Counted from the stretch's first letter, positions 48,789 through 58,810 are shown. The stretch is 64,000 bases of DNA from Ochotona curzoniae (GCF_017591425.1 NW_024467106.1:24852501-24916500), one strand, 5' to 3'. Notes: generated by a model from the letters alone, not told the origin. Numbers and translations are program-made.

Positions 48789-51700
48789 AGAGACAGAGGG
48801 GAAGATCTTCCATCCAATGATTCACTTCTGAAGTGGCCACCATGGCCAGACCTGAGCCAATCCAAAGCCAGGTTCCAGGAGCTTCCTCTCTAGGTCTCCA
48901 GCATGGTGCAGAGTCCCAAAGCTTTGGGTTGTTCTCTTTTTCTAGGCTACAAGCAGGGAGCTGGATGGGAAGCGGTGCTGCCGGGATTAGAACTGGCACC
49001 CATATGGGATCCTGGTGCGTTCAAGGGGAGGACTTTAGCCACTAGGCCACTATACCTGGCACTAAAGACATTTTTGTGATCTGAGTTGTGCATGTGTATT
49101 TATGTTAGTATACATCAAGTGGGCTCAGTGTAAAGACAATGTATTTAGCAGGTAGATATCAGGAATATCTTTAGATATCCTACAATCTGCAAGATGCTAT
49201 CATCTTCCCTCTTCCAAACCCTCCTCCCTAACTTGTCATTCTAACAAAGAATTGTCTACCTTTAAACATCTGTAAAGCAAATGTTGACAAGCCTGCATGT
49301 AGAACAAGTGTTTTGAGGCCTATGTACATCAATGTTAACACCTAGACCTGTAAGGTAAGGGAAGATTCTATTTCTTAGCAGGGAAGAAAAACAAGACACA
49401 GCAAACATAAGATTAATGTGCTAACAATAGAAATTTGAGTGTTCAGATTTTAGATACTCTATGATATCAAATTTTTATGGCAGATTATTCTGCTTCCTTT
49501 TGAAATCTTATTCTAGTTCAACATTACAAATGCATGATGTTGGACTTATATTGTGACATAGCATGTAAAACCATTGTGAAATGCAGTAGAAAGAAATAAG
49601 ATGGTAAAATTGGGAATAGACATGTTCAAACAGATGGCGAATCATTAACCAGCATGAGGCAGAGTGGCTGCAATCTCTTGGAATAGGAGTGGACAGATTA
49701 ATGGTATAGGGATATTTCGAGACCCATGGCATAGCAAAGAAGTAGAGGCACTTTGTAATGTTGCAGTGACAAGATGCCCCAGTGGTGGTTGGCAATTGGC
49801 AATCAGAGCTTCACCCATGGCCAGGTACGAAGGGAAGTTCACTGAGAGCTCAGGAGGTGAACCCAGGCATACAGCTGCCAATCCTAATGATTTTCTTGAT
49901 TTGACCATGAATAGAAGCAGTGGGCAAGAGCTCTAGCAGCAGGTGCAGGAACAGGGTAGATTTCACAGCTCAGACAACCACCAGTGCCACATTGGGCACC
50001 ATGTTGTGTGCTGAGGAAAAAGACTGTGGGGCTGGAAAGACAGCAGTGAGCAGTGTGTACACTAAGCCAGGTTCCACCAAAGACAGGATCCTCCATGCCT
50101 AATGGTCAGTAGGCCTATATATCCACTAGTGCCTTACCTGGTGCTATTTTATTTACCTAAGAAAAGATTTGGGGGTGGGTGCTAGAATAACAGTAGGCTT
50201 CACAAGTGCTAAGCTGGGAGAGAACCAATATCTGGCTCAATGTGCTGCACTGATCCCACAGAGAAAAGAATACTGAATTTGCCTGCAGGCCCAGACATCT
50301 ACCAGTGCCACATTGGGCACTCTTGTGAAATGAGGAAAAGCCTGTGTAGTGGAAGGAACAAAAGCAAGCCTCCCAGGTGCTGAGCCAGGAGAGAACTCAC
50401 TTCTGGCTCAACATACTGCACTTGTCTGTCAGGGAAAATGGTACAAACTTGACATCCTCTAGGTTCCACCCAAATCATTTTGGGTGGAGTTCAGACATAA
50501 TGGCCAGCCTAGCACAAGAAGTCAGGACTGAACTCATTGGAGTGGTGCAAGTGACTGCAAATGAGGAACTAGGATCGAATGTAATCAGGAATATTGAGCT
50601 GTAGACTACTGGGCAACACAGCTTAGAAACTGTCCCTAAGGAGACGCATCTGCTAACTGGAATACAATGACCAAGAGCAAGAAGAAACAGAGGCACAATG
50701 AATATTATTGAAGACTCCCCTGCAAAGGAGCAAAAGTTTTGTCAATCTCAGCATTAACTGAGGAAAACATCAAGAAAGTGGGTGATACAGAATGCAGAAA
50801 ACTCATTATAAAGCTTCTTAACAATGATAAGCACATCTAGAGGTTCAAGGAATTTAAGGAATATGTCACACAGGAAATAACAACACTGAAACAAAATCAG
50901 GCCAAATTATAAGAAATGAAGGGCACAATGGGGCAAATTAAAAATCCAGTAAAAAGTCTCCAGAGCTAAATGAGGAAGAAGAAAAAAATCTCAGAATTGG
51001 GAGATATTTCTTCTCACAATGGGGAAACAATCAAAAAGCTGGAAGCAGAACTGGGTCAAGCTAAAAAAATTCAAGAATTAAGAGACACTGTTCAAAGGTC
51101 TATATATAAGTTATGGCAGGTCTAGAAGGCACAGAAAGAGAAGTTGGGTTTAAAAAATGTATTTAATGAAATAACAAAGATAAACTTCCCTTATTTGGGA
51201 AAGGAATTGGGAAACAGAATACAGGAGGGACATAGAACTCCCACAGGGTTGACCAAAAGCAGTGTTCGCCACAACACATGATAATCAAACTCTCTTCAAT
51301 CTAACGTAAGGAAAAGATCCTTAAAGGTGCACATGAGAAAACTCAATTAACATTTAAAAGAAGCTTAGTCAGGCTCATCGATGACCTCTCACAGGAAACT
51401 CTTCAAGCCAGAAGAGATTGGCATGACTTATTTCAGATTCTAAAAGGAAAAATTCCTCAGTCCAGAATAGCTTACCCAGCAAAGTTTTCCTTTGTCTTTG
51501 AAAATGGAATAAAATTCTTCCACAGCAAAGGAAAGCCAAAAGAATAGCTCCCACCAAAACCAAGGGCAAATGTGAAAAACATCCCAGTAAAATAACAACA
51601 AAAGACTAAATCCAACAATGAACAACCCATTTGCTAAGATGACAGTACCAAATTACTACCTATCGCTATTAACACTGAATGTAAATGGCTTAAACCTATC

Positions 51701-54700
51701 AATTAAATGCCATCCAGTAGCATGTTATTTAACATGTTGTTGTAATATTTAAAATTTTTCTTCCTGTTGTTGATTTTGTTTATGGCTTTTTGTTTAAGAG
51801 GATCTACAGTAATTGTGTAGATGAGGCTATCATATCCAGATGTGAAGATGTAATGGAATATACATCTCTTATGTCAAATCACAGATAGATATCCAATGAA
51901 ACTGCTAAATAAATCTTGACAATAGGATAGTGGACTCTGCCATTGTCCATACCTACAATGTCAGGATAGATTTCAATAGTAAAATGATGGATTTATGATT
52001 GTCTATAATGGACTATGCTAATTGTAAGAATATAGGAGAAACCACTGCACGAGAGAGGATTGGGGGAGGGTGGAGAGGAAATTCCATAGTGTATGGAATT
52101 ATATCGTAAAATAATAAGCAAAATTTTTAAAAAGAAAAAAAGGAAGGAATAAAGGAAGGAAGAATGAAAACACTGTGATAGTACATTGTATATGGACGCT
52201 TGTTTAAGTCCAGATGCCAGATTTGTAATGCCACTTCTTGCTAAAGGCCTGGAAAAATCAGTGGAAAATGACCCAAATGTCTGGTTTTCAGTCACACATA
52301 TAGACATCCCATGTGAAGCTTCTGGCTGACTTTATCTGGGACCATAGGGGAATAAAACAGAATGTTGAATCTCTATCTTTCTCAGTGAATCACTCTCTTT
52401 CACCATTTCTGTTTTTCCCCTCTTTCTCTCCTAAACTCTGACTTCTAAATACATAAATAGATCTTTAAAAGAAGAAATAGAAGAAATGAGTTGATTAGCA
52501 CAACTTCAACTGCAGGCCAGTGCAAGAAGAGATGAAACTGGTTGTACGGAGTAGTTCAGACTTGGATGGAGGCCTTAATGATAAGTAAATTGGGAAATGA
52601 GAAAATCAAAGAAGCTTTTTGTTAGCTACAAGTTGGTGCCATACTCACAGAAACATTGTATTAACAAAACAATAGTCTAGCTACCCATAATAATTTTTGA
52701 AAAATGACAAATGAAAAATTCTCTTCTTTTCAAAGTCTCTATGTTGAAAGAAGTGTTTCATTTGGATTCAACATTGTGACACAAGCGATAAAGCCAACAG
52801 TGGTGATGTTGGGTCCAGGATGGGGTGTCATCTCTTTTACTTTAAATATACCTTCCTGCCATTGAACTTGGGAAGGCAGGGGAATATTGTGCTGATACTT
52901 GCCTCTTATATGGAAAATGAAAATGGAATTCCTGACTCTGGACTTCAGCCAAGGCCCATAATTAGTTGTTGGGCTATTTGGGAAGGGAACAAAAGAATGG
53001 AAAATCTCTCTTTTCTTCTCCCTCTTCCCCTGCCCATTTACTTTTAAATAGACTTACGTGAAACACTTGGCCGACCTTATCTGAGACCATACAGAGAATG
53101 AAACAGTTTGTGGACTCTCCCTCTCTTTCTCCATCTATCTATTTATCTCTCCCCTTTCTTCTGTAAACCCGCCTTTTAAATAAATCAATAAATTACATAA
53201 ATTTTAAAAAATGATGTTGTTAGATAAAGTTGACACAAGTACCTATAGCAAACTTATTTCCTTCCTTCCCTCCTTCCTTCCTTCTTTCCTGCCTGCCTGC
53301 CTGCCTTCCTTCATGCCTTCCATCCTTCCCTCCTTCCTTCCTTTCTTTTCAAGATTTATTTTCTGAGTGGAGTTACAGAGAGAGCAGGATAGACAAAGAT
53401 CCTCTATCCACTGATTCATTTCATGCTGGCCACAATTTGGGTTAGGTCAAACTAAAGTCAGGATCTCAAAACTCCGTCCCATTAGGGTGTTAATCACCTA
53501 AGCACATGGGTCATTCTCTGATTCATTCCTCATGTAATTTAGCAAGGATCTGTATCTGGAGAATCTGGGTCTTAAATTGGTACTCTGATATAAGTAGCAG
53601 CTAAACCTGTTGCACCACAATGCCAGCCTTTTATTTTCAATATATATTCTATCTTTATTCTAGTGATAAATTAAAATATAATCCAGAAACAGGGCCTGGT
53701 GTAATGAAGTAGTGTTTCAAGTTCTCGCCTTGCATGTGCCGGGGTCCAGTATGGGTGCCGGTTCTAATCCCAGTGCCCTGCTTATCATCCAGTTCCCTGC
53801 TTGTGGCCTGGGAAAGCAGTTGAGGACGGCTCAAAGCCTTGGGACTCTGCACCCGTGTGGGAGACCTGGAAGAGCTCCTGTCTCCTGGCTCCTGACTTTG
53901 GATTGGCTCAGCTCCAGCCGTTACAGTCACTTGAAGAGTGAACCATTAGACAGAAGATCTTCCTGTCTCTCCTCCTCTTTGTAAAATCCGCCTTTCCAAT
54001 AAATAAAATAATAATAAAAAAATAATCCAGATACAATTTTCTTTGTATATCAGAATTCCGTCCTTTAACAAAGATTTTATGCTTTCCTTAAAAATCTTGA
54101 ACTAGTGAAATCTTGTTATCTTCTTTATCTTTGACACAAACCAAGCATAAAGAAACTACTTTTATGAAATTTATGTCCTGATACATTACAATGGAAAGTA
54201 TTTTGCATACTCAGCATTTCTCAAGGAGATTGCAATTAGCACCTGTTTGTGTTCAATTCGTAAAAAATACCAAGCAAAAAATAGAAGTAAATAAACATAC
54301 ACTTGTAAGCTCACAATTAAAGGATGTAATGGAGACCAGAGTATCAAGAATCAAAGAAAACTGACAATGCATCTCTACCACTGAATAAAAGCAGAGTTCC
54401 AATAAAACTTCTAAATATACCTATACAATAAAAGATTGAACTTTCTGCCATTGCCTATAGCAACAATGCCATGACCCATGATAGTTATTTTACTACAAAA
54501 GACTACCTGATAGATTATTTTACTACTAAACACAGGGACAACAGGAAGGAAAAACAATGGGTGGTAGTGAGAGGGAGGAAGCCCTGTGCCTGAAAAATTG
54601 TAAAATGGAAAATGATAATAAAAATTAATAACAATAACAATAATAATAGAGTACCACACTCATTACAAAGTGTTTAACACTCTTGACACTCTAGTCACTG

Positions 54701-55090
54701 TGACACACACACACAACACACATGAGTTTCCAGAGACTTCTAAATTGTCCCAGAAAAGAGATCTTCCCCTTTCACACCCAAATGAGACCTATAAAGTGTT
54801 TACTTTTATAACCCCCCAATACAGTCTCATAGCAAGTGAAGATCAACTTACATTTAAAAAGACTTATTTAAAACCATATATCTATTTTTGCTGAAATGTA
54901 TGGACTTGCTAAGTCTTATCAAACCAACCAGTGGTATGTAACACGTTTTCTTTGGCATATGAATGACAAAATAATAAAATGTAATAAGGATTTAAAAGAG
55001 CATCTTCATGCCAAGGAGAACAAACTGACAGGAAATTTTCATTAATTTTGAAACAAAAAGATTGTCAACTTACAATCTTGGTACAGACAT
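41288..55090 (-). CDS. CYLC2: Cylicin-2, spliced CDS of four exons
   Basis: Joined exons 55090-55074, 45729-45689, 44484-44363 and 42319-41288 on the minus strand give 1212 bases, that is 403 codons plus a TAG stop. All three introns are GT-AG (9344, 1204 and 2043 bases) and the phases match: exon 1 ends with two bases of a Phe codon, exon 2 ends with one base of a Val codon, exon 3 ends in phase 0. The N-terminal ~100 residues ([56 protein letters not shown]) match my recollection of the cylicin-2 N-terminal domain. The rest is a Lys-rich KKD/KKG tail. Cylicins are known structural proteins of the sperm calyx in the perinuclear theca and are needed for normal sperm head shape and male fertility. 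No frameshift or internal stop was seen, so the gene looks intact. The length exceeds the ~350 residues I recall for human, mainly through a 28-residue repeat. Confidence 0.94.
41534..41947 (-). repeat. CYLC2: 28-residue (84 bp) tandem repeats inside CYLC2 exon 4
   Basis: Five consecutive units cover protein residues 185-322: one of 26 residues and four of 28, followed by a decayed sixth start. Each has an acidic part ([10 protein letters not shown]) and a basic part ([18 protein letters not shown]). Units two and four (residues 211-238 and 267-294) are identical in protein except the last residue and nearly so in DNA, although 168 bp apart, suggesting exchange or higher-order duplication. 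Confidence 0.93.
42466..42800 (-). mobile_element. C-SINE, antisense, in CYLC2 intron 3
   Basis: CTCATTTCCTAAACACCTG, GCTGCCTTCCCAGGCAAG, ATCACAATGCCGGACCC. Same strand as the gene. Confidence 0.8.
43400..43690 (-). mobile_element. C-SINE, diverged, in CYLC2 intron 3
   Basis: GTTCCCTCCCCAAATGTCTG, CCCTGCTTTCCCAGGCAC, ACATGGGATGCTCACTG. Confidence 0.75.
44060..44250 (+). mobile_element. Lagomorph L1/HAL1 3' terminus in CYLC2 intron 3
   Basis: GGGGAGAGGGTAGGGAAATC, CCAGACTCTATGGAATTATA, CCATAAAATTC is the sense version of the tail seen antisense at 14260. Confidence 0.75.
44363..44484 (-). CDS. CYLC2: CYLC2 coding exon 3
   Basis: A strong pyrimidine tract and TTTTAG acceptor end at 44485, and the first two bases TC complete a Val codon with the G left by exon 2. 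The exon then reads [28 protein letters not shown] and [12 protein letters not shown] (40 full codons), clearly the cylicin-2 N-terminal region. The only donor that keeps the frame with exon 4 is CCT|GTTAGT at 44362. The next three codons past this donor read Val-Ser-Ile, which I recall as coding in the human protein, so the exon end may have shifted; see findings. Confidence 0.93.
45689..45729 (-). CDS. CYLC2: CYLC2 coding exon 2 (41-base micro-exon)
   Basis: The minus strand shows a pyrimidine-rich tract, TTTTTAATAG acceptor (ending 45730), then a C completing a Phe codon, then [17 protein letters not shown], then CCAG|GTAAGA, a near-perfect donor at 45688. Thirteen full codons fit the VNFGPYDNYIP segment I recall for human cylicin-2, with Thr for Pro. 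The last G begins the Val codon finished by exon 3. It is too short for ORF-based detection. Confidence 0.94.
46055..46375 (-). mobile_element. C-SINE in CYLC2 intron 1
   Basis: GATTTATTTATTTTAATCAG tail, CATCCACTGATTCACTCCC, GTGCCCATATGGGATGCTG, GTTGAGCCATTGTGTCAAT. Confidence 0.85.
46376..47150. other. Intronic, unassigned
   Basis: AT-rich intron 1 sequence with no recognised element. Confidence 0.5.
47155..47465 (-). mobile_element. C-SINE in CYLC2 intron 1
   Basis: TTCATTTATTTCAAAGACAG tail, GTTCACTCCCCAAATGGCC, head ending CAAAACCAGCCC. Confidence 0.8.
47719..47980 (+). mobile_element. C-SINE in CYLC2 intron 1
   Basis: GGGTCAGCTGGTGACATAATG head, CTGCAGTGCTGGCATCC, CCTGGGAAAGCAGCAGAGG, GGGCCCCTGCACCCCC. 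Rabbit-like older subfamily. Confidence 0.88.
47981..48676. other. Intronic, unassigned
   Basis: No recognised element. Confidence 0.5.
48678..49062 (-). mobile_element. C-SINE with (TA)n(GA)n microsatellite, CYLC2 intron 1
   Basis: AAGATTTATTTATTTTTATTG tail (part), the microsatellite at 48720-48786, GAAGATCTTCCATCCAATG, TGGCACCCATATGGGATCC, GCCACTAGGCCACTATACC head. Confidence 0.93.
48720..48786. repeat. (TA)n-(GA)n compound microsatellite
   Basis: About 16 TA units directly joined to about 16 GA units, grown in the tail region of the C-SINE. Confidence 0.95.
49063..49599. other. Intronic, unassigned
   Basis: No recognised element up to the half-LINE. Confidence 0.45.
49600..52170 (+). 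mobile_element. Half-LINE (HAL1-like): 5' region, ORF1, ORF2 start only, 3' UTR
   Basis: In order: a GC-richer 5' region (49640-50640) with three imperfect monomers; a degenerate ORF1 from an ATG at 50667 ([12 protein letters not shown], then a stop) whose C-terminal domain is still readable at 51380-51545 ([20 protein letters not shown], then YPAKFSF); a short ORF2 start at about 51640 ([10 protein letters not shown], the usual endonuclease N-terminus); then at about 51720 a jump straight to the L1 3' UTR and A-rich tail. The reverse transcriptase is absent. This is the known HAL1 layout. It lies antisense to CYLC2 in intron 1. Frames are broken, so the copy is inactive. Confidence 0.82.
49981..50470 (+). 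repeat. Imperfect tandem monomers in the half-LINE 5' region
   Basis: CCAGTGCC-led units start at 49981, 50126 and 50302. Units two and three also share GAGAGAAC and TCTGGCTCAA words. Unit spacing 145 and 176 bases. Confidence 0.75.
52172..52480 (+). mobile_element. C-SINE, diverged, CYLC2 intron 1
   Basis: GCTTGTTTAAGTCCAGATGCC, AAGGCCTGGAAAAATCAGTG, CTTCTAAATACATAAATAGATC (quoted in part). Confidence 0.75.
52765..53205 (+). mobile_element. C-SINE plus a second C-SINE 3' part, CYLC2 intron 1
   Basis: 52765-53050 is a diverged copy (GACACAAGCGATAAAGCC head). 53060-53205 repeats the 3' part of another copy (CTTATCTGAGACCATACAG, CTTTTAAATAAATCAATAAA). Confidence 0.7.
53258..53348. repeat. (CTTCC)n with CTGC interruptions
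   Basis: Pyrimidine-rich repeat of CCTTCCTT and CTGCCTGCCTGC words. Confidence 0.9.
53349..53632 (-). mobile_element. C-SINE, diverged, CYLC2 intron 1
   Basis: CAAGATTTATTTTCTGAGTGG, CTCTATCCACTGATTCATTTC, GTTGCACCACAATGCCAGCC head. Confidence 0.82.
53688..54021 (+). mobile_element. C-SINE, fairly young, CYLC2 intron 1
   Basis: CTCGCCTTGCATGTGCCGG, GTTCTAATCCCAG B box, CGTGTGGGAGACCTGGAAGA, CGCCTTTCCAATAAATAAAA. Target-site duplication ATAATCCAGA at 53678-53687 and 54022-54031. Confidence 0.95.
54270..54620 (+). mobile_element. Lagomorph L1/HAL1 3'-UTR fragment, CYLC2 intron 1
   Basis: CTGCCATTGCCTATAGCAAC and the GTGAGAGGGAGGAAG to AAAATGGAAAATGATAA end match the 52000 tail order. Diverged. 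Confidence 0.6.
55074..55090 (-). CDS. CYLC2: CYLC2 coding exon 1 with the start codon (17 coding bases)
   Basis: The minus strand reads GGGGGAA-ATG, then Met-Ser-Val-Pro-Arg and the first two bases of a Phe codon, followed directly by the strong donor GTAAGTTG at 55073. Joined to exon 2 it gives MSVPRFQKVNFG, matching the start I recall for human cylicin-2 except Val for Leu. The purine G at -3 suits translation start. The 5' UTR runs upstream towards 55190 or beyond; its start cannot be fixed from sequence. Confidence 0.9.
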
Positions 55091-55153
55091 TTCCCCCACC
55101 TATGGCTTGCCAACACTTAGGTACTGTACATTCCAATTGGTGATGATGAGGAA

Positions 55154-55161
55154 TGACATCA
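55154..55161 (-). promoter_or_regulatory. CRE-like site near the CYLC2 start
   Basis: TGATGTCA on the minus strand (TGACATCA on plus) differs from the CRE palindrome TGACGTCA by one base. CREM-driven CRE sites are common in promoters of postmeiotic male germ-cell genes, which suits a spermatid gene. It lies 3' of the TATA-like box, so either the start site is further downstream or only one motif is used. Confidence 0.4.
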
Positions 55162-55211
55162 TAAAGGGGAAAGGAGTACTTGTAGTTAAAGGGGAAGGGC
55201 AAAAGGACCCA

Positions 55212-55220
55212 TTTTTATAT
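55212..55220 (-). promoter_or_regulatory. TATA-like box upstream of CYLC2 exon 1
   Basis: The minus strand reads ATATAAAAA here, 122 bases upstream of the ATG. If used, transcription would begin near 55188, giving a 5' UTR of about 100 bases. This is inferred from motif and position only. Confidence 0.5.
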
Positions 55221-55229
55221 GCTGTGCTA

Positions 55230-56500
55230 TCTGGAGTTGCTTTCCCTCTATTACTGTCAAAATTCACTTAGATAACAAATTTTAATGAAATGATTATTTT
55301 GTGATTTATACCAGTTTTATAAGTTGGTGTGGAGGAAAAATAAACCTAGATATTATCTCTGAAGTTCAAGTGTAATTATAATTTCCCTTATGTTCATGCA
55401 CAAGTCCTTGCTGTAACTTTATCTTTTTCCATTTTAACTTACTGACAAGGATTCAAACTTTCAGACAAATTCAAATGCCATTAAAATTATAATTAACTGT
55501 AATAAATAATATATAAATAGCATGTGATATATTGTATTTTATAATATATTATGCCATAAATACATGATATAATTTCATATACAGCTATTATATAAGATAG
55601 GATTTATAATATATACTTCATAAAACAATTATGTCCTATGTACTATAATACATAATTATAAATGCGCACCAACAGCTATACTCCACAAATCAATAAATAC
55701 AAGCACAATATGCAATGTTTTTTGAGCATGTTGTTCTTATTTAGCTCTTTCCAGGGCATTTCACTTGATGTTTTCTTCCTTAAAGGAAAGCTTTATTGTA
55801 TCTAGAGTAAGAGATGAGCCGTGAAAATTTTACTTGTTTGACTCAGGATGAAGTTTCTCATGCTGTTGTAGAATCATAAGAGCAGGGAAGAGACATCGTT
55901 AGTTTCCTGTGATCTTACTAGCTCCTTATCCTTTGACGTAACAATGTTCACAGTGATGTTTTCCTGAAATGCACTGAGTTAATAAGCAAATAATAAATTC
56001 TAAATTTACAAAATGTTAATTAATGTTTCACATTTTATGCCTAGTATATGAAAATATACATAACTAATGTGTATTTTCCAATAGCATATGTGTAATCAAA
56101 CCCAAAGTATGACTGGATAACCTTGATTTCTGCTCCATGATTTCTCCAGAGACTCCAATTATTGTCTGTAATTAAATATATATTGTCTATTAATGGCTTA
56201 GAGAACCCGTGGTCTTTATAAAAATGAGGATTATTATCTTTCATTATAAAGCAAATTACCGCAAACATTTGTAGCATAACAAAATGCTCATTTAGTTTCT
56301 AATAGTTATGTGGAACAGAGGATCAGTCAAATTCATCTGGGTTTTTTTTTGTTCAATCAGAAAGCTAAAATCAAATCATCAGCAGCATTAGGGCCTAACC
56401 AGAGGTTTCTAAGGAAGAAACAGTTTCTGAACACATCCAAATATCCCCACCCTTTGAAAAAAGTTGATTGTAATTTTAGCTATTATTTTCTAAAAGACTA
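55230..56500. other. 5' flank of CYLC2, unassigned
   Basis: AT-rich (55480-55660 almost only A and T). No further exon recognised. Confidence 0.45.
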
Positions 56501-56504
56501 ATTA

Positions 56505-56812
56505 ATTGTTTTGAATGGCATAATTACCAAAATGGAAGAAGGGATAAGGAGAGAAACATCTTCTATCCCCAGCATGACTTCTGAAATGCTCACAACAGCC
56601 AAGGCTACAGCAGAGGGAAGTGCAGCTTCATCCAGATCTCCCTAGTCAGTGCTAGGAACTCAAGGACTGGAGCCACAAGTGTTGCCTGCAGACCAACAGG
56701 AAGCTGGTTGGATATTCCGATTAGTAGAAATTGAACAAGACACTCCAACACCCATTGGTGTCACAGCTTGTCCGAATGGTTGCTTTAGCCACTGAGCCAG
56801 AAGGCCCGTGAA
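56505..56812 (-). mobile_element. C-SINE, antisense
   Basis: CAAGGACTGGAGCCACAAG, CACCCATTGGTGTCACAG, GCCACTGAGCCAGAAGGCCC head. Confidence 0.78.
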
Positions 56813-57149
56813 TGTATTTATTATATCTCTCTTTTTCTGCTTGCTGTCAATTGTGAACTGCCTTTTACTATTAGCAGTTGTTTATATTCTTTATCGTGAC
56901 AATATTTTGTTCCTTTCTTTTCATTACTGAAATATCTCCCGTCATTTCTTTTTTTCCTTGTTCTTGTAATGCTACCAACTGAAGAAAACTCTCTCCTTAA
57001 AGGCTGCAAGGTCCACCCACATAGTATTTCTATGTTAAAATTAACTGTGCTTCATAATAGAGCATATCCAGGGGTGATAGCTTTTGGTGCCCAGTCTCTC
57101 TCATACCTTAGATATCGTCTAATTTCATTCACATATATGAAAAGACATG

Positions 57150-58340
57150 TGTATTACATATAAATGAAAATAATAACTGAAATAATTTGTGTATATGTGT
57201 GTAAGCCAGTTTTCCCAACACCATTTATTATATTATGCTTACAGTAATTTATGGTCTGAGCATTTCTATAAAACATAAATCAGATGTATGTATGTGGATT
57301 AATTTCTGGATTCTATATATTGTTTCATTTGTCTATGTGTTGGTTTTTAATGCCCATATGTTGTTGTTTTAATTACTATATATTTTATAGTATTCTTTGC
57401 CTGAATTTTTAAATTTTTTCCCTCAGGATGGTTTTGCGTATTCTGTTTTTCTTTTATTCCATATGAAATTTAGGATTGCTTTTCTAATTCTGTAAAGAAT
57501 ACCATTGGTATTTGGATAGGGATTTTATTGACTCTGTAGGTTTTTGGGATAGTACAGGCAGTGCCATTTTCTTCTAATGACACTTTGTTCTAATCCATGT
57601 GCAAGTAACGTTTTTCCATTTTTAAAGTGTTTCATGATTTTTTGGTATTGATTATTCTAATCCATAAACATGTTTTTTTCTTTTTTAGTTCCATTGCTCT
57701 TCATCAATTAAGAGGTTTTCATTTTTGAGGTACTTCATGTCTTTGGTAAGTTATTTCCCATTATTTTACTTTTTCTAGCTGTTGCATATGGGTAGAGCCA
57801 GTTTCTTGATTTCTTAAGTGATTCACTGTTGTTGTATTCATATGCTGTAGATTTTGAACATTAATTTGATATCCTGAAAATTTGCTGATTTTGTCTCTCT
57901 TTAGTAGAGAAAACAGGGGTTTTCTGGGCATAGGGCCTTGATAAGTGACAATTGGACCTGTTGATCTTAGATTGGATGTATTTTATTTCTTTTTCCTTTA
58001 ATCTTGCCTAATCACTTTAATTAGTACCTCCAGTACTGTGTTGAAAACCATGAAAGTGGGCATCATTGTTTTTGTTCCTCATTTGAAGAGACAGTCTCAA
58101 ATGATGACTTTAGCATGATCTTAGCTGTTAGCTTATTTTAAATAGCCTTTATTATGTTGGGGAATATTCCTTTTATCCCTAGTTTGGCCAAAGGTTTTTG
58201 TTTGTTTTACCATAAATGGATGTGAAGTAGTCAGGTGCATTTAGCTCTTTATGTATTATTTGCATCCCTTCTCTTGAAGATTTGTGAATCTTTTTATCCT
58301 TGGAGAGTTCGACTATAACATGTCATAGGATAGAATTAAT
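57150..58340 (-). mobile_element. L1 ORF2, antisense
   Basis: CCCAACACCATTTATTATA, TGGTTTTGCGTATTCTG, CATATGAAATTTAGGATTGC, TGAAAATTTGCTGATTTTG, TCTAGCTGTTGC follow the antisense ORF2 middle. Confidence 0.85.
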
Positions 58341-58810
58341 TGTATATCTGACAGATGATTTTGGATCTTCCTGTATCTGCATAATTATATCTTTCTCTGG
58401 CATAGGAAATTTTATGAGTTGTTATCTTTGAATACACACTCTATCTAATTGGCATACTCAAGTCCTTCTTTCATCCCAATCACTAAATTATTTTCTGTTT
58501 CACATTTCCCATAAGGTTTTTTCATTCATCCTGATTAATTTTTTTTCTTTTCTATTCCAGCTGTATAATGTTAATACTCTTTGCTTGAGCTAATTAGTGC
58601 TTTCTTCTGTTTATTTTGTACTTCTGTTGATGTTCTCTATTACTTTCATAATTTAACCTAATGTATTTCCTAGTGGAAGTACTTCTAATTGGTTTTGCTT
58701 CAATTTATCTGTCAGTTTTAGGAGAGTATTGAATTGTCTGAATTCCATTGTTTCCTTAAAATGGTTATTTTTATTTGTTAAACTATAAATTTATTTCAGA
58801 TTTAAAATTT
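58341..58810 (-). mobile_element. L1 5'/ORF1-like region, antisense (diverged)
   Basis: GTTATCTTTGAATACACACTC, CACATTTCCCATAAGG resemble the antisense 5' part of old L1/HAL1. It sits 5' to 3' after ORF2 text, with an internal part missing. Confidence 0.5.

Noticed and set aside
49664..49936. 90-codon frame in the half-LINE 5' region
   Set aside because: Lies in retroelement 5' UTR; no evidence of an ORF0-like product.
53230..53445. Frame with Pro-Ser-Phe/Cys-Leu-Pro repeats
   Set aside because: Translation of the (CTTCC)n simple repeat and SINE sequence.
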